From the NCBI GenBank assembly GCA_029932795.1, contig JAOZPL010000139.1:1-5759 (forward strand): 5,759 bases of DNA, written 5' to 3'. Shown here in pieces: positions 1 through 5,759 of this stretch. Below the pieces are notes generated by a model, which saw only the letters and a program-made list of their open reading frames with translations, had not been told where the DNA came from and searched no databases. The first letter of the stretch is position 1, and each line of letters starts with the position of its first letter. The stretch comes from Candidatus Zixiibacteriota bacterium. GTDB taxonomy: Bacteria; Zixibacteria; MSB-5A5; GN15; FEB-12. A program made the translations under genes and the position numbers.

Positions 1-851
1 TTCCTTTAGGAATTGCAGACAGATCCTTTTCCACGATCAAAACGCACACGGCGCATAAAACCTATAATGTCTCACTACCCTGGATCTTCCTGGTTACTAT
101 CGACCGCAAAAGAATCGGTCAATTGCTGTTAAACAAAGCCTTGACTCAAGGATCAGAGGTGAAAACTAATGCCTGCGTGAAGGAGATATTCCCTGGTTAC
201 GTCACCATTAACAATCAGAAGGTGGAATACAAATACCTCATTGGTGCGGACGGTAGTCTCTCGGTAACCAGACAGTATTTAGGTTTAAAGACCACGAAAG
301 TGGGCGTTACGTTTCAGTACAAGGTCCGCCGGGAGCACAATGATTTTGAGCTGTTCTTAGACGCCCAAACCTTCGGCTCTGGATTGGGCTGGATAGTGCC
401 TCATCGGGGATATACGTTGATTGGCCTGGGACAGGAGATAAGAGAGACCAAGGGGAAAAACCTGAAGGAAACATGTTATCAGTGGTGCCGACAAATGAGG
501 ATTGACATATCCGATGGTCGCGCAGAAGCCGGAACTATTAACTATGATTACCGGGGCTGGGATTTCGGCAATATTTTTCTGGTGGGAGACGCAGGTGGTT
601 TTGCCTCAGGATTAACCGGTGAGGGAATCTATAACGCCATGGTTTCCGGCAGGGAAGCGGCCAGAAAAATCATAGATCCGCACTATTCTTGTCCCCATAT
701 AAGACAAATACTCAAGAAAAAGCGTAATCATGAACGATTTCTGGCGCTCATGCAAATGAACGAGAGACTACCAGATATTTACTATATAACTCTGCTTTCT
801 CTAACCAGAAGCCAACGGTTGTCAAGAAAGATCATGGATTTCCTTTTCTGA
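1..851 (+). CDS. Geranylgeranyl reductase-family FAD-dependent oxidoreductase (C-terminal part, 5' truncated)
   Basis: The reading frame is already open at the left edge (first complete codon at position 3) and ends at TGA 849-851, giving 282 visible residues. The internal TTG at 123 is not the true start, because homologous-looking sequence (IDRKRIGQLL, residues 33-42) lies before and across it. Two flavoprotein signatures are visible: the DG motif GADGS (81-85) followed by a conserved Arg, and the GD motif VGDAGGFASGLTGEGIY (194-210), which binds the FAD ribityl/pyrophosphate and is characteristic of the geranylgeranyl reductase/ChlP/digeranylgeranylglycerophospholipid reductase group. The N-terminal GxGxxG dinucleotide-binding segment, probably around 90-120 residues, is missing off the window. 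Family members reduce isoprenoid double bonds in lipids, quinones or pigments; the substrate here cannot be told. The second position of the usual GDAAG motif is Gly instead of Ala. The gene converges on the peptidase gene and looks more AT-rich than it. Confidence is high for the flavoprotein family and low for the substrate. Confidence 0.85.
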   Translation, partial: PLGIADRSFSTIKTHTAHKTYNVSLPWIFLVTIDRKRIGQLLLNKALTQGSEVKTNACVKEIFPGYVTINNQKVEYKYLIGADGSLSVTRQYLGLKTTKVGVTFQYKVRREHNDFELFLDAQTFGSGLGWIVPHRGYTLIGLGQEIRETKGKNLKETCYQWCRQMRIDISDGRAEAGTINYDYRGWDFGNIFLVGDAGGFASGLTGEGIYNAMVSGREAARKIIDPHYSCPHIRQILKKKRNHERFLALMQMNERLPDIYYITLLSLTRSQRLSRKIMDFLF

Positions 852-888
852 ACATCAACCTGTCCACTTTGTCCTGACATGACACAAA

Positions 889-938
889 CATACTGTAGCA
901 GGCGTCCATAGGCCACGGCCACTGGAGACCGTAGTATG
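889..938. terminator. Inverted-repeat hairpin between convergent genes, possible bidirectional terminator
   Basis: This lies in the 91-bp gap between the reductase stop and the stop of the opposing peptidase gene. Three nested arms share nearly the same centre: CATACT (889-894) with AGTATG (933-938), TCCA (905-908) with TGGA (923-926), and GGC (911-913) with GCC (918-920). The position suits a shared terminator for convergent transcripts. No T-tract follows on either strand, so intrinsic termination would be weak; it may instead act as a 3'-end stabiliser or have no role. Confidence 0.35.
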
Positions 939-942
939 CCGA

Positions 943-2964
943 CTATGGCTTCAGCCAGCGGGCCAGCCACTTGAATTCTTGCCCGTAATCGTAGCGACGG
1001 TTCTTCAGTCCGCGCACGGCGTGACTTTCATCGGGGAAATAGAGCAACTGCGACGGCACACCCATTCGTTGAAGTGCGGTGAACATCTGAAGCCCCTCGC
1101 TGAGATCAACACGGTAGTCCCTTTGCCCGTGGATCACCATGGTAGGCGTTTTGAAATTATCGGCATAAGTCATCGGCGATGAACGGACATACTCCTCACG
1201 GTTGCTCCAGGGCGTGCCTTTGAATTCCCACTCAGGGAACCAGAGCTCGTCGGTGGAGCCGTACTCGCTGAGGTGGTTGTAGGTGCCGTCGATACTGATC
1301 AGGCAAGCGAACCGGTCCGTGTGTCCGCAAATCCAGTTAACCATGAAACCACCGTACGACCGCCCTACCGCCGCCATGCGGGTGGAGTCGATGTAGGGAC
1401 ACGCATCAATAAGGTAATCTACACCTTTCATGATGTCCTCAAAATCACCCCTGCCCCAGTTGCCGGAGACATACTCCTTGAAGGCGATACCGTAACCGAC
1501 ACTGCCATGCGGGTCGATCTGCGCCACCACATACCCCTGCGCCGCCACCAGTTGCGTGTTCCAACCGTAGTAATTGAAATCACCCAACCAGCATCCCTGC
1601 GGGCCACCGTGGATGAGCAATACAAGCGGGTATTTCTCAGTCGGGTCGAAATCCGGTGGTCTGGTAAGGAAACCATGAACGGAATCACCCATTGCGCCGG
1701 CGAACCAGAACTCCTCGGCACGATTCATCTCCAGTTCACTAACGATCTCGTCGGTGAAACGGGTTAGACGCGTAAGCTCGCGTGACTCGAGATCGTACCG
1801 GTACAACTCATAGGGTTCGTCCGAGAGTGACTTGCGCAGCACGAGGAACCTGCCGTCCGGAGACAACCGCAACTCACCATAGACAGCATCACCCAGCAGG
1901 TTCTCGACTTTCCTGGTGGCAACCTCCAGGCGCCAGATCATATTGAAACCGTATTCAACGGCAGCGAAATAAATGTACTTGGACTTTGCCCCCCAGAGGT
2001 ATTCACCAACCGACCGGTCAAACTCCGCAGTCAGATTGACATGCCCCCCTTTCGTTCGATCATACAAAACCAAGTCGCGCTGATCCGACTCATAGCCAGC
2101 GCGGGCTTGCGCGTGATACATGAGATAGCGACCATCGGGTGAGTAACGAGGCGAGGTCTCCAATCCGGGACTGTCCGTGATGCGCACGGGCTCGCCTCCG
2201 GATGTCGGTATAATGTACAGGTCGTTATTGACGGAGACGGCAGGGGTGGAATCAACGCTCATGGCAAAGCAGACCTCGCGACCGTCGTGCGAAAAGGCAA
2301 AATCGCGGTATCCTCCCAGCAAGACTGTCGGCACGTCAAAGGAACCGGCATAGACTTCTCGCGGAGACCTATCCGCAATGTCTGTCAGGAACAGCCGGTT
2401 TATCCGCTCGCCACTCCAGTGGTTGTAATGACGAAACAGCAGCCTGTCATACAGTCTGGCTTTGATGGGATTGTTCCTCTGCTGATCCAACCGTGCCTTG
2501 CTACAACTATCGCTGTCGCAATCAGGAAAAACGCTGGAAACGAAGATCAACTCGTTACCGGATGGTGAACACTCAAATGCGGAAATGGCAGTCGACAGGG
2601 ATGTCACCTGCCGTGCCTCCCCGCCCTCCATCGACAGATGCCACACCTGAACACCATCTTCCCGGTCAGAAAGAAACAGTATCGCTTTTCCATCGGTTGA
2701 CCAGCGTGGGTGCCACTCACTGGTCGGCCCCTGTGTAAGTTGCCTGAGATGGGAGCCGTCGCTATTCATAATCCAGAGATGCTTTTCTCTGGAGTTGGCC
2801 GAGAGGTCGGTTGTCCGGAGAACAAAGATGATTCGTTGACCATCAGGGGAAATCTGCGGGTCACTGCAGACGGGGATACCATACAGGTCGTCAAAGGTAA
2901 TCTTCTCCGCTTGGGCCGGCTGGTACAATAAAAAGCAAGACAGTAACACTACTATTAATCGCAT
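943..2964 (-). CDS. Secreted S9 family serine peptidase, dipeptidyl-peptidase 5 (DPP5)-like
   Basis: This 673-residue protein is complete and close to the usual DPP5 length (about 680-700). Residues 1-19 form a signal peptide: Arg2, a hydrophobic core and an AQA cleavage site before Glu20, so the mature enzyme should be periplasmic or secreted. Residues about 30-410 carry repeated SPDG/STDG-type blades (39-42, 89-92, 275-278, 368-371) of a TolB/WD40-like beta-propeller. Within it, Cys149/Cys154 followed by an RHYNHW segment (178-183) recalls the DPP5 subgroup. The C-terminal alpha/beta-hydrolase domain (about 440-673) has HGGP (452-455), the nucleophile motif GRSYGG with Ser536, Asp616 in HGQRDYRV and His648 in DESHAV, so the catalytic triad is intact. 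The family removes dipeptides from the N-terminus of oligopeptides, which suggests peptide scavenging. The start is the first ATG of the signal peptide; the ribosome site is moderate. It lies 180 nt downstream of the dehydrogenase gene and may or may not be co-transcribed. An acylaminoacyl-peptidase is the main alternative. Confidence 0.93.
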   Translation of the reverse strand: MRLIVVLLSCFLLYQPAQAEKITFDDLYGIPVCSDPQISPDGQRIIFVLRTTDLSANSREKHLWIMNSDGSHLRQLTQGPTSEWHPRWSTDGKAILFLSDREDGVQVWHLSMEGGEARQVTSLSTAISAFECSPSGNELIFVSSVFPDCDSDSCSKARLDQQRNNPIKARLYDRLLFRHYNHWSGERINRLFLTDIADRSPREVYAGSFDVPTVLLGGYRDFAFSHDGREVCFAMSVDSTPAVSVNNDLYIIPTSGGEPVRITDSPGLETSPRYSPDGRYLMYHAQARAGYESDQRDLVLYDRTKGGHVNLTAEFDRSVGEYLWGAKSKYIYFAAVEYGFNMIWRLEVATRKVENLLGDAVYGELRLSPDGRFLVLRKSLSDEPYELYRYDLESRELTRLTRFTDEIVSELEMNRAEEFWFAGAMGDSVHGFLTRPPDFDPTEKYPLVLLIHGGPQGCWLGDFNYYGWNTQLVAAQGYVVAQIDPHGSVGYGIAFKEYVSGNWGRGDFEDIMKGVDYLIDACPYIDSTRMAAVGRSYGGFMVNWICGHTDRFACLISIDGTYNHLSEYGSTDELWFPEWEFKGTPWSNREEYVRSSPMTYADNFKTPTMVIHGQRDYRVDLSEGLQMFTALQRMGVPSQLLYFPDESHAVRGLKNRRYDYGQEFKWLARWLKP

Positions 2965-2976
2965 CGCCGGGTATTT

Positions 2977-2983
2977 TCCTTTC
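2977..2983 (-). promoter_or_regulatory. Ribosome binding site of the S9 peptidase gene
   Basis: On the minus strand GAAAGGA lies 12 nt before the ATG at 2964. The purine core is good but the spacing is longer than ideal. It supports this start because the signal peptide begins directly at that ATG. Confidence 0.5.
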
Positions 2984-3058
2984 GGTGAGGGATTTTCACC
3001 AAGGGTACCAGATTCCCAAGATACAGCACCTCAACTCGCCGTTAACATACATTTGATC

Positions 3059-3080
3059 CCGGCCACTCGACGTTGACCGG
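3059..3080 (-). terminator. GC-rich hairpin downstream of the dehydrogenase gene
   Basis: In minus-strand RNA, CCGGUCA pairs with UGGCCGG (seven pairs, one of them G-U) around an 8-nt loop. It lies about 65 nt after the dehydrogenase stop and about 95 nt before the peptidase start. No U-tract follows, so it is at best a weak or Rho-assisted terminator, or an mRNA-processing hairpin between two cistrons. The G-U pair forms only in minus-strand RNA; the plus-strand equivalent is a C-A mismatch. Confidence 0.35.
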
Positions 3081-3144
3081 AGCGATCAACGGACCATGAA
3101 GATACGATAGACAGCGCCGTTGCGGCTGCCCTATGTTCATGGCT

Positions 3145-4374
3145 CTATTCCGAGACCTCGAGTATATCGATGTTTCTCTTTATCAGTTCTTCCATGAACC
3201 GGTCGTAGACTTTACCCTTTATGCAATCTTCGGGCGGGACTATCCCCTTCTCCTCGATCAGCCCTTCCATGAGAAGCTTGGCTGTAATAGCCACGGGATA
3301 ACCGGTGACCCTCATCATGGAAGAGATCCCGTTCACCTCATCCGCTTTATCCCACATGAAGTGCTCAATCTTGACCTTCTTGCCGTTTCTTACCCCAGTG
3401 GTTGTGTTATACATGACACACACATCAGTTTCACCCTCAAAGGGTTGAAGTCTGGGTGTTATGAGGGACAGCAGGAGTTCTCGAGGTACTATTTTCGTAC
3501 CCTTGAAGTCGTGAGGTTCGATGTCCAACAACCCGCACTCCCTGAGAGTATCCACTCCCGGCCAATGACCCGGCCAGCGAACCGTTTTTTCCGCAAACTC
3601 CTTCAGCTCCGGCCTCGAAAAGATGAAACTGGGCATACCGGGCGTAACAGCGCACTGCAACTCTTCATTCTTGCCGAACTTGTTGAACTGAAATGTCTCT
3701 CGATCACCTGTCGCCGGCACTTCAATAACCTTTCCATCTTTGATTACTTTCAACTTAATCATATACTCCCGCAGGACATGCTCGAAGGCCCATGTAATCA
3801 TGTATCTCAGTGGGTGCTTTTGAGCATATTCTTTGGCCGGGATACCTCCGACGCGAGCAATCGCGGATTCCGCTGTGTCCATTGTCCTGATAGCTTCACC
3901 CACGGTGACATTGCTCAGGCCGGGGGCAAAACCCATACCATCAACAAATGTCACGCCGTTCTTGATGGCGGTCTCATGCAGCCAGTCCCCGTAACCATCA
4001 AGCGTCATCCCCTCGGGGAATTCCAGGCCCTCGGTCTCATATGCATCTGGCCTTCGGTGATACTCTTCGAGCATGTCGACGATATTCAACCCGGCCTCAA
4101 TAGCGAAATGCACCATCCTGTAACTTGTCCTGCGATCAGGCATGGCGATGCAACCGACATCATACTGCTTCATCAGCTTTATCGCGGCATCCCTGTCGTT
4201 CACATCCAGCACATGCGGAATGATCTTCTCACTGCCTATCCATCTCTTGGTTTCTTCAAGGGCGTTTTTCCGCCTACCGGTGATTCCTATAGCTTTAACA
4301 TCTTTATCTTTAGCTAAATCCCATGCAACTGCGGAACCGATTTTTCCCGAACCGCCAAAAACCAATGCTTTCAT
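3145..4374 (-). CDS. Saccharopine dehydrogenase-family / L-lysine dehydrogenase-like NAD(P)-dependent oxidoreductase
   Basis: This 409-residue cytoplasmic protein is complete. Residues 1-35 form a Rossmann start with the nucleotide loop GGSGKIG (7-13). GRR at the end of the second strand (33-35) could favour NADP over NAD, though this is only a hint. GFAPGLSN (148-155) marks the junction between the nucleotide-binding and catalytic/dimerisation domains, as in saccharopine and lysine dehydrogenases. A WPGHWPGVDTLRECGLLD segment (267-284) matches the family pattern RyPGH...LRe.GlL in the C-terminal domain. Length and single-domain layout fit bacterial lysine 6-dehydrogenase-like and saccharopine reductase-like proteins rather than the long bifunctional AASS. 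The reaction would be NAD(P)-linked oxidative deamination or reductive condensation of an amino-acid substrate; the actual substrate is not readable. No other lysine-pathway gene is in the window. The start is fixed by a strong GGAGG site 8 nt upstream. Carboxynorspermidine dehydrogenase-type enzymes are a plausible alternative. Confidence 0.88.
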   Translation of the reverse strand: MKALVFGGSGKIGSAVAWDLAKDKDVKAIGITGRRKNALEETKRWIGSEKIIPHVLDVNDRDAAIKLMKQYDVGCIAMPDRRTSYRMVHFAIEAGLNIVDMLEEYHRRPDAYETEGLEFPEGMTLDGYGDWLHETAIKNGVTFVDGMGFAPGLSNVTVGEAIRTMDTAESAIARVGGIPAKEYAQKHPLRYMITWAFEHVLREYMIKLKVIKDGKVIEVPATGDRETFQFNKFGKNEELQCAVTPGMPSFIFSRPELKEFAEKTVRWPGHWPGVDTLRECGLLDIEPHDFKGTKIVPRELLLSLITPRLQPFEGETDVCVMYNTTTGVRNGKKVKIEHFMWDKADEVNGISSMMRVTGYPVAITAKLLMEGLIEEKGIVPPEDCIKGKVYDRFMEELIKRNIDILEVSE

Positions 4375-4382
4375 CTCTTCTT

Positions 4383-4387
4383 CCTCC
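4383..4387 (-). promoter_or_regulatory. Strong ribosome binding site of the dehydrogenase gene
   Basis: GGAGG on the minus strand, inside a purine run, lies 8 nt before the ATG at 4374. This near-ideal site sets the start and agrees with the Rossmann strand beginning at residue 2. Confidence 0.85.
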
Positions 4388-4471
4388 GTAGTTCAACCTT
4401 AGGTCATTCATTTTCTCTGTTTCATCACGGAAAACTGCCCGTCTCTCAGACCTGCGGACAATTTATGGTAC

Positions 4472-4500
4472 AGGATAAGAAAAACTTTCACTCTGGGCAA
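4472..4500 (-). promoter_or_regulatory. Candidate sigma-70-type promoter for the dehydrogenase gene
   Basis: On the minus strand TTGCCC (4500-4495) and TATCCT (4477-4472) are separated by exactly 17 nt, each matching the -35 and -10 consensus at four of six positions. The leader would be roughly 90 nt. The site lies in the 252-bp gap after the exported-protein gene, consistent with a separate transcript for the dehydrogenase. The match is modest and could be chance. Confidence 0.35.
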
Positions 4501-4538
4501 GGCATATTAGAAGACAGCTTTTTTGAAACCGCACTTGA

Positions 4539-4557
4539 CGGGATCGCACGAGACCCG
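4539..4557 (-). terminator. Weak hairpin downstream of the exported-protein gene
   Basis: In minus-strand RNA CGGGUC pairs with GA(U)CCCG, with one bulged U and a 6-nt loop, about 70 nt past the stop of the exported-protein gene and upstream of the candidate promoter of the next gene. There is no U-tract. The position suits a transcript end but the structure is short. Confidence 0.22.
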
Positions 4558-4626
4558 GCGTTGACGTAACGACTTACTACGAACTGACAAGTAAATCAAT
4601 CAGCGACATACAGAGCCGTCCGGCAA

Positions 4627-5154
4627 TCACTCACTTTCAAGAATGATACTCTCCGCGACGGTGGCAGTGTATATCTGATTGGTTGGTAGCTCCCCCTGGC
4701 CACCCTTGATAAACAAGCCAAAAATGAACAGATAGGACAGGGTCTTTTTTCCCTTCCCCTTTCCCTCGACCAGGCCTGAGAGTTTTATGCGGCCGTCGTC
4801 GGGAGCCTTGAAAACACCCTTGGTTTCCAGATCAACGAACTTGACCGAGATTTTCCCCGGTTTGCCGCCGCGAGCAGCCTTCTCAACTTCGACTATCTCA
4901 GCGGTCCCGGTAGCCCCCTCATCAACAATCACCTGACCGGCAATGGTTATCGGTTCAGCCAGGCGAATCAGGATCGGCACTCCAGCCACGGATTCTCCGG
5001 ACGAGATTGTAACAGACGGGTCAAACTTGACCTTTATGGCCGTACCTTCAGGTAGCTGCACCTTGGCGGCATGCACCGGAGCAGTCAACATGCCTGCAAC
5101 CACCGCAATCAGCAGCCAAATTGTCACCCTGTTTTGTATCCTGTCACGCTGCAT
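4627..5154 (-). CDS. Small exported protein of unknown function
   Basis: Translation from the ATG at 5154 gives 175 residues. An ATG six codons upstream (5172) is less likely because the AAGGAG site lies between the two, 8 nt before the chosen start. Residues 1-29 are a signal peptide: a basic start (RDRIQNR), a hydrophobic stretch (about 10-26) and cleavage at VHA before Ala30. The mature part opens with LPEGTAIKVKF (34-44) and alternates hydrophobic and polar residues with Gly turns, suggesting a small beta-rich domain. It resembles uncharacterised bacterial exported proteins with a 'P-x-GT...SS...G...LAEPI...G...I..G' pattern; this is from memory and no named family is claimed. A lysine/glycine-rich stretch (KGKGKK, 132-137) precedes a short hydrophobic segment (about 139-149) and a second strand-like tail (158-173). 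It lies 36 nt downstream of the next minus-strand gene and is probably co-transcribed with it. Location is likely periplasm or outer envelope. Confidence 0.8.
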   Translation of the reverse strand: MQRDRIQNRVTIWLLIAVVAGMLTAPVHAAKVQLPEGTAIKVKFDPSVTISSGESVAGVPILIRLAEPITIAGQVIVDEGATGTAEIVEVEKAARGGKPGKISVKFVDLETKGVFKAPDDGRIKLSGLVEGKGKGKKTLSYLFIFGLFIKGGQGELPTNQIYTATVAESIILESE

Positions 5155-5162
5155 AGTATAAG

Positions 5163-5168
5163 CTCCTT
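5163..5168 (-). promoter_or_regulatory. Ribosome binding site that decides the start of the exported protein
   Basis: AAGGAG on the minus strand lies 8 nt upstream of the ATG at 5154, the position directly before the signal peptide. The upstream in-frame ATG at 5172 has only a poor GGGGA at about 11 nt, so the shorter protein is preferred. Confidence 0.8.
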
Positions 5169-5190
5169 CCATGTCTCAACGTATCCCCGT

Positions 5191-5759
5191 CTACTTGAGC
5201 ACCGGCAGTTGGTCAATGAGGCTGGGGAAAAAGCGAACCGTGGCCTTCCTGCCTGCCCTGTCAAAGGATAAGCTTTTTCTCATGTCAAACAAAGCATATT
5301 TGCCGCTCAGCACGATTTTATCGCTCGGGTTTTTTCCCCTCTGGCACGGGTGCTTTGCGGTATCCAGGGCAATGTGAATGTCCTGACCAAGCTTCCACCG
5401 GATAGTCAGCTCATCCCCCTCAAATATCTGATTAAGTTCCGCCCACAGGGGATCCTTTCCGGGATCGGTCACCTCAATGTGAAGATGATCCTGCCCGGGC
5501 AAAGTCTCAACCTTACACTTGAATGCCTGAACCCGCGACCATTTCCCCGCCTTCTTAAGATAGCGATTGATCATGTTGCGGTGCTCGACATCAGACGGAT
5601 CCAATCTTGACAGCACTGCCTGCAATTCCTTGACGGCGTCTTTAAGCCGATACTTGGGATCAGCATTGCCGTTGATGCGGGCTATCATGCTCTCATCGAG
5701 CTGGAAGGCGGTCTCTCTGGCGATAACCTTCTTTACTTTCTTAACCTCGTATGCCTTTA
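5191..5759 (-). CDS. Unrecognised protein, C-terminal part (5' end beyond right edge)
   Basis: The frame ends at TAG 5191-5193 and stays open to the right edge, giving 188 visible residues. The ATG at 5688 has no convincing ribosome site, and 23 further in-frame codons precede it (beginning KAYEVKKVKKVIARE), so the true start is probably outside the window. The first 80 or so residues look helical and charged, with Lys-rich runs and a segment from about 37 to 70 (LKDAVKELQAVLSRLD, then RNMINRYLKKAGKW). From about 80 onward the pattern changes to short beta strands (HLHIEV 91-96, GDELTIRW 114-121, IHIALD 127-132, SDKIVLSG 145-152, ATVRFFPSL 172-180), which could be a C2- or immunoglobulin-like sandwich; that is only a shape guess. 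Two cysteines (81 and 138) are present. No transmembrane segment is visible in this part. It probably shares an operon with the exported protein 36 nt downstream. I do not recognise the family. Confidence 0.75.
   Translation of the reverse strand, partial: KAYEVKKVKKVIARETAFQLDESMIARINGNADPKYRLKDAVKELQAVLSRLDPSDVEHRNMINRYLKKAGKWSRVQAFKCKVETLPGQDHLHIEVTDPGKDPLWAELNQIFEGDELTIRWKLGQDIHIALDTAKHPCQRGKNPSDKIVLSGKYALFDMRKSLSFDRAGRKATVRFFPSLIDQLPVLK

Noticed and set aside
123..125. TTG as a true start of the reductase
   Set aside because: The frame is open to the left edge with family-like sequence before it, and the N-terminal FAD-binding segment would be missing.
861..885. Short direct repeats (TGTCC twice, TGACA twice)
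   Set aside because: Units of five bases at this spacing are expected by chance and show no array structure.
1273..1767. A 164-codon plus-strand open frame inside the peptidase gene
   Set aside because: It is in the same codon register as the peptidase on the opposite strand and overlaps the conserved catalytic domain. No ribosome site or recognisable protein pattern was found.
2935..2964. Lipoprotein signal (LLSC at residues 7-10) in the peptidase
   Set aside because: The cysteine comes too early and the hydrophobic core continues past it to a normal AQA cleavage site, so a type I signal peptide fits better.
2984..3000. GGTGA/TCACC inverted repeat upstream of the peptidase ribosome site
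   Set aside because: Only five pairs around a 7-nt loop; no operator family matches, and chance is a sufficient explanation.
3112..3128. Hairpin CAGC-GCCG/CGGCTG close to the dehydrogenase stop
   Set aside because: The stem needs a 2-base bulge with a 3-nt loop and has no T-tract, so it was not listed as a terminator.
3133..4317. A 394-codon plus-strand open frame antisense to the dehydrogenase gene
   Set aside because: It is codon-aligned with the real gene, has no ribosome site, and its translation shows no coherent domain. The minus-strand frame has a strong GGAGG site and clear family motifs.
4375..4626. Possible lysine riboswitch or other leader RNA before the dehydrogenase gene
   Set aside because: No conserved core or terminator/antiterminator arrangement could be recognised; only a modest promoter match and a weak hairpin were seen.

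Overview
This looks like an ordinary chromosomal stretch from a bacterium, most likely an uncultured Gram-negative-type lineage. The evidence is purine-rich Shine-Dalgarno sites (GGAGG, AAGGAG), type I signal peptides on two proteins, and a periplasmic-type S9 dipeptidyl peptidase resembling those of Bacteroidetes and related groups. A placement in or near the FCB/Zixibacteria-like candidate phyla is only an impression from the gene mix. No rRNA, tRNA, mobile element, CRISPR array or phage gene was seen.

Layout. Positions 1-851 (+) hold the C-terminal part of an FAD-dependent geranylgeranyl reductase-family oxidoreductase whose N-terminus lies off the left edge. It converges on a minus-strand block that fills the rest of the window. 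Read in transcription order from right to left, that block is: (i) an unrecognised protein, cut by the right edge (5759-5191); (ii) a small exported protein (5154-4627), 36 nt downstream and probably co-transcribed with it; (iii) a saccharopine dehydrogenase / lysine dehydrogenase-like oxidoreductase (4374-3145), with a strong ribosome site and a possible promoter of its own; (iv) a secreted S9 prolyl-oligopeptidase-family serine peptidase of the DPP5 type (2964-943). The intergenic gaps of 91, 180 and 252 bp contain only weak hairpins and one candidate promoter.

How the genes may work together. The S9 enzyme should trim dipeptides from imported or periplasmic oligopeptides. The dehydrogenase-like enzyme plausibly handles an amino acid or amino-acid-like substrate in the cytoplasm. 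A loose amino-acid/peptide catabolism theme is possible, but the spacing does not prove an operon. The reductase is unrelated by strand and looks more AT-rich than its neighbour. The most open question is the pair at the right edge: an unidentified protein followed by a small exported protein with an unusual late hydrophobic segment. No convincing new biological system is visible; the findings are modest.
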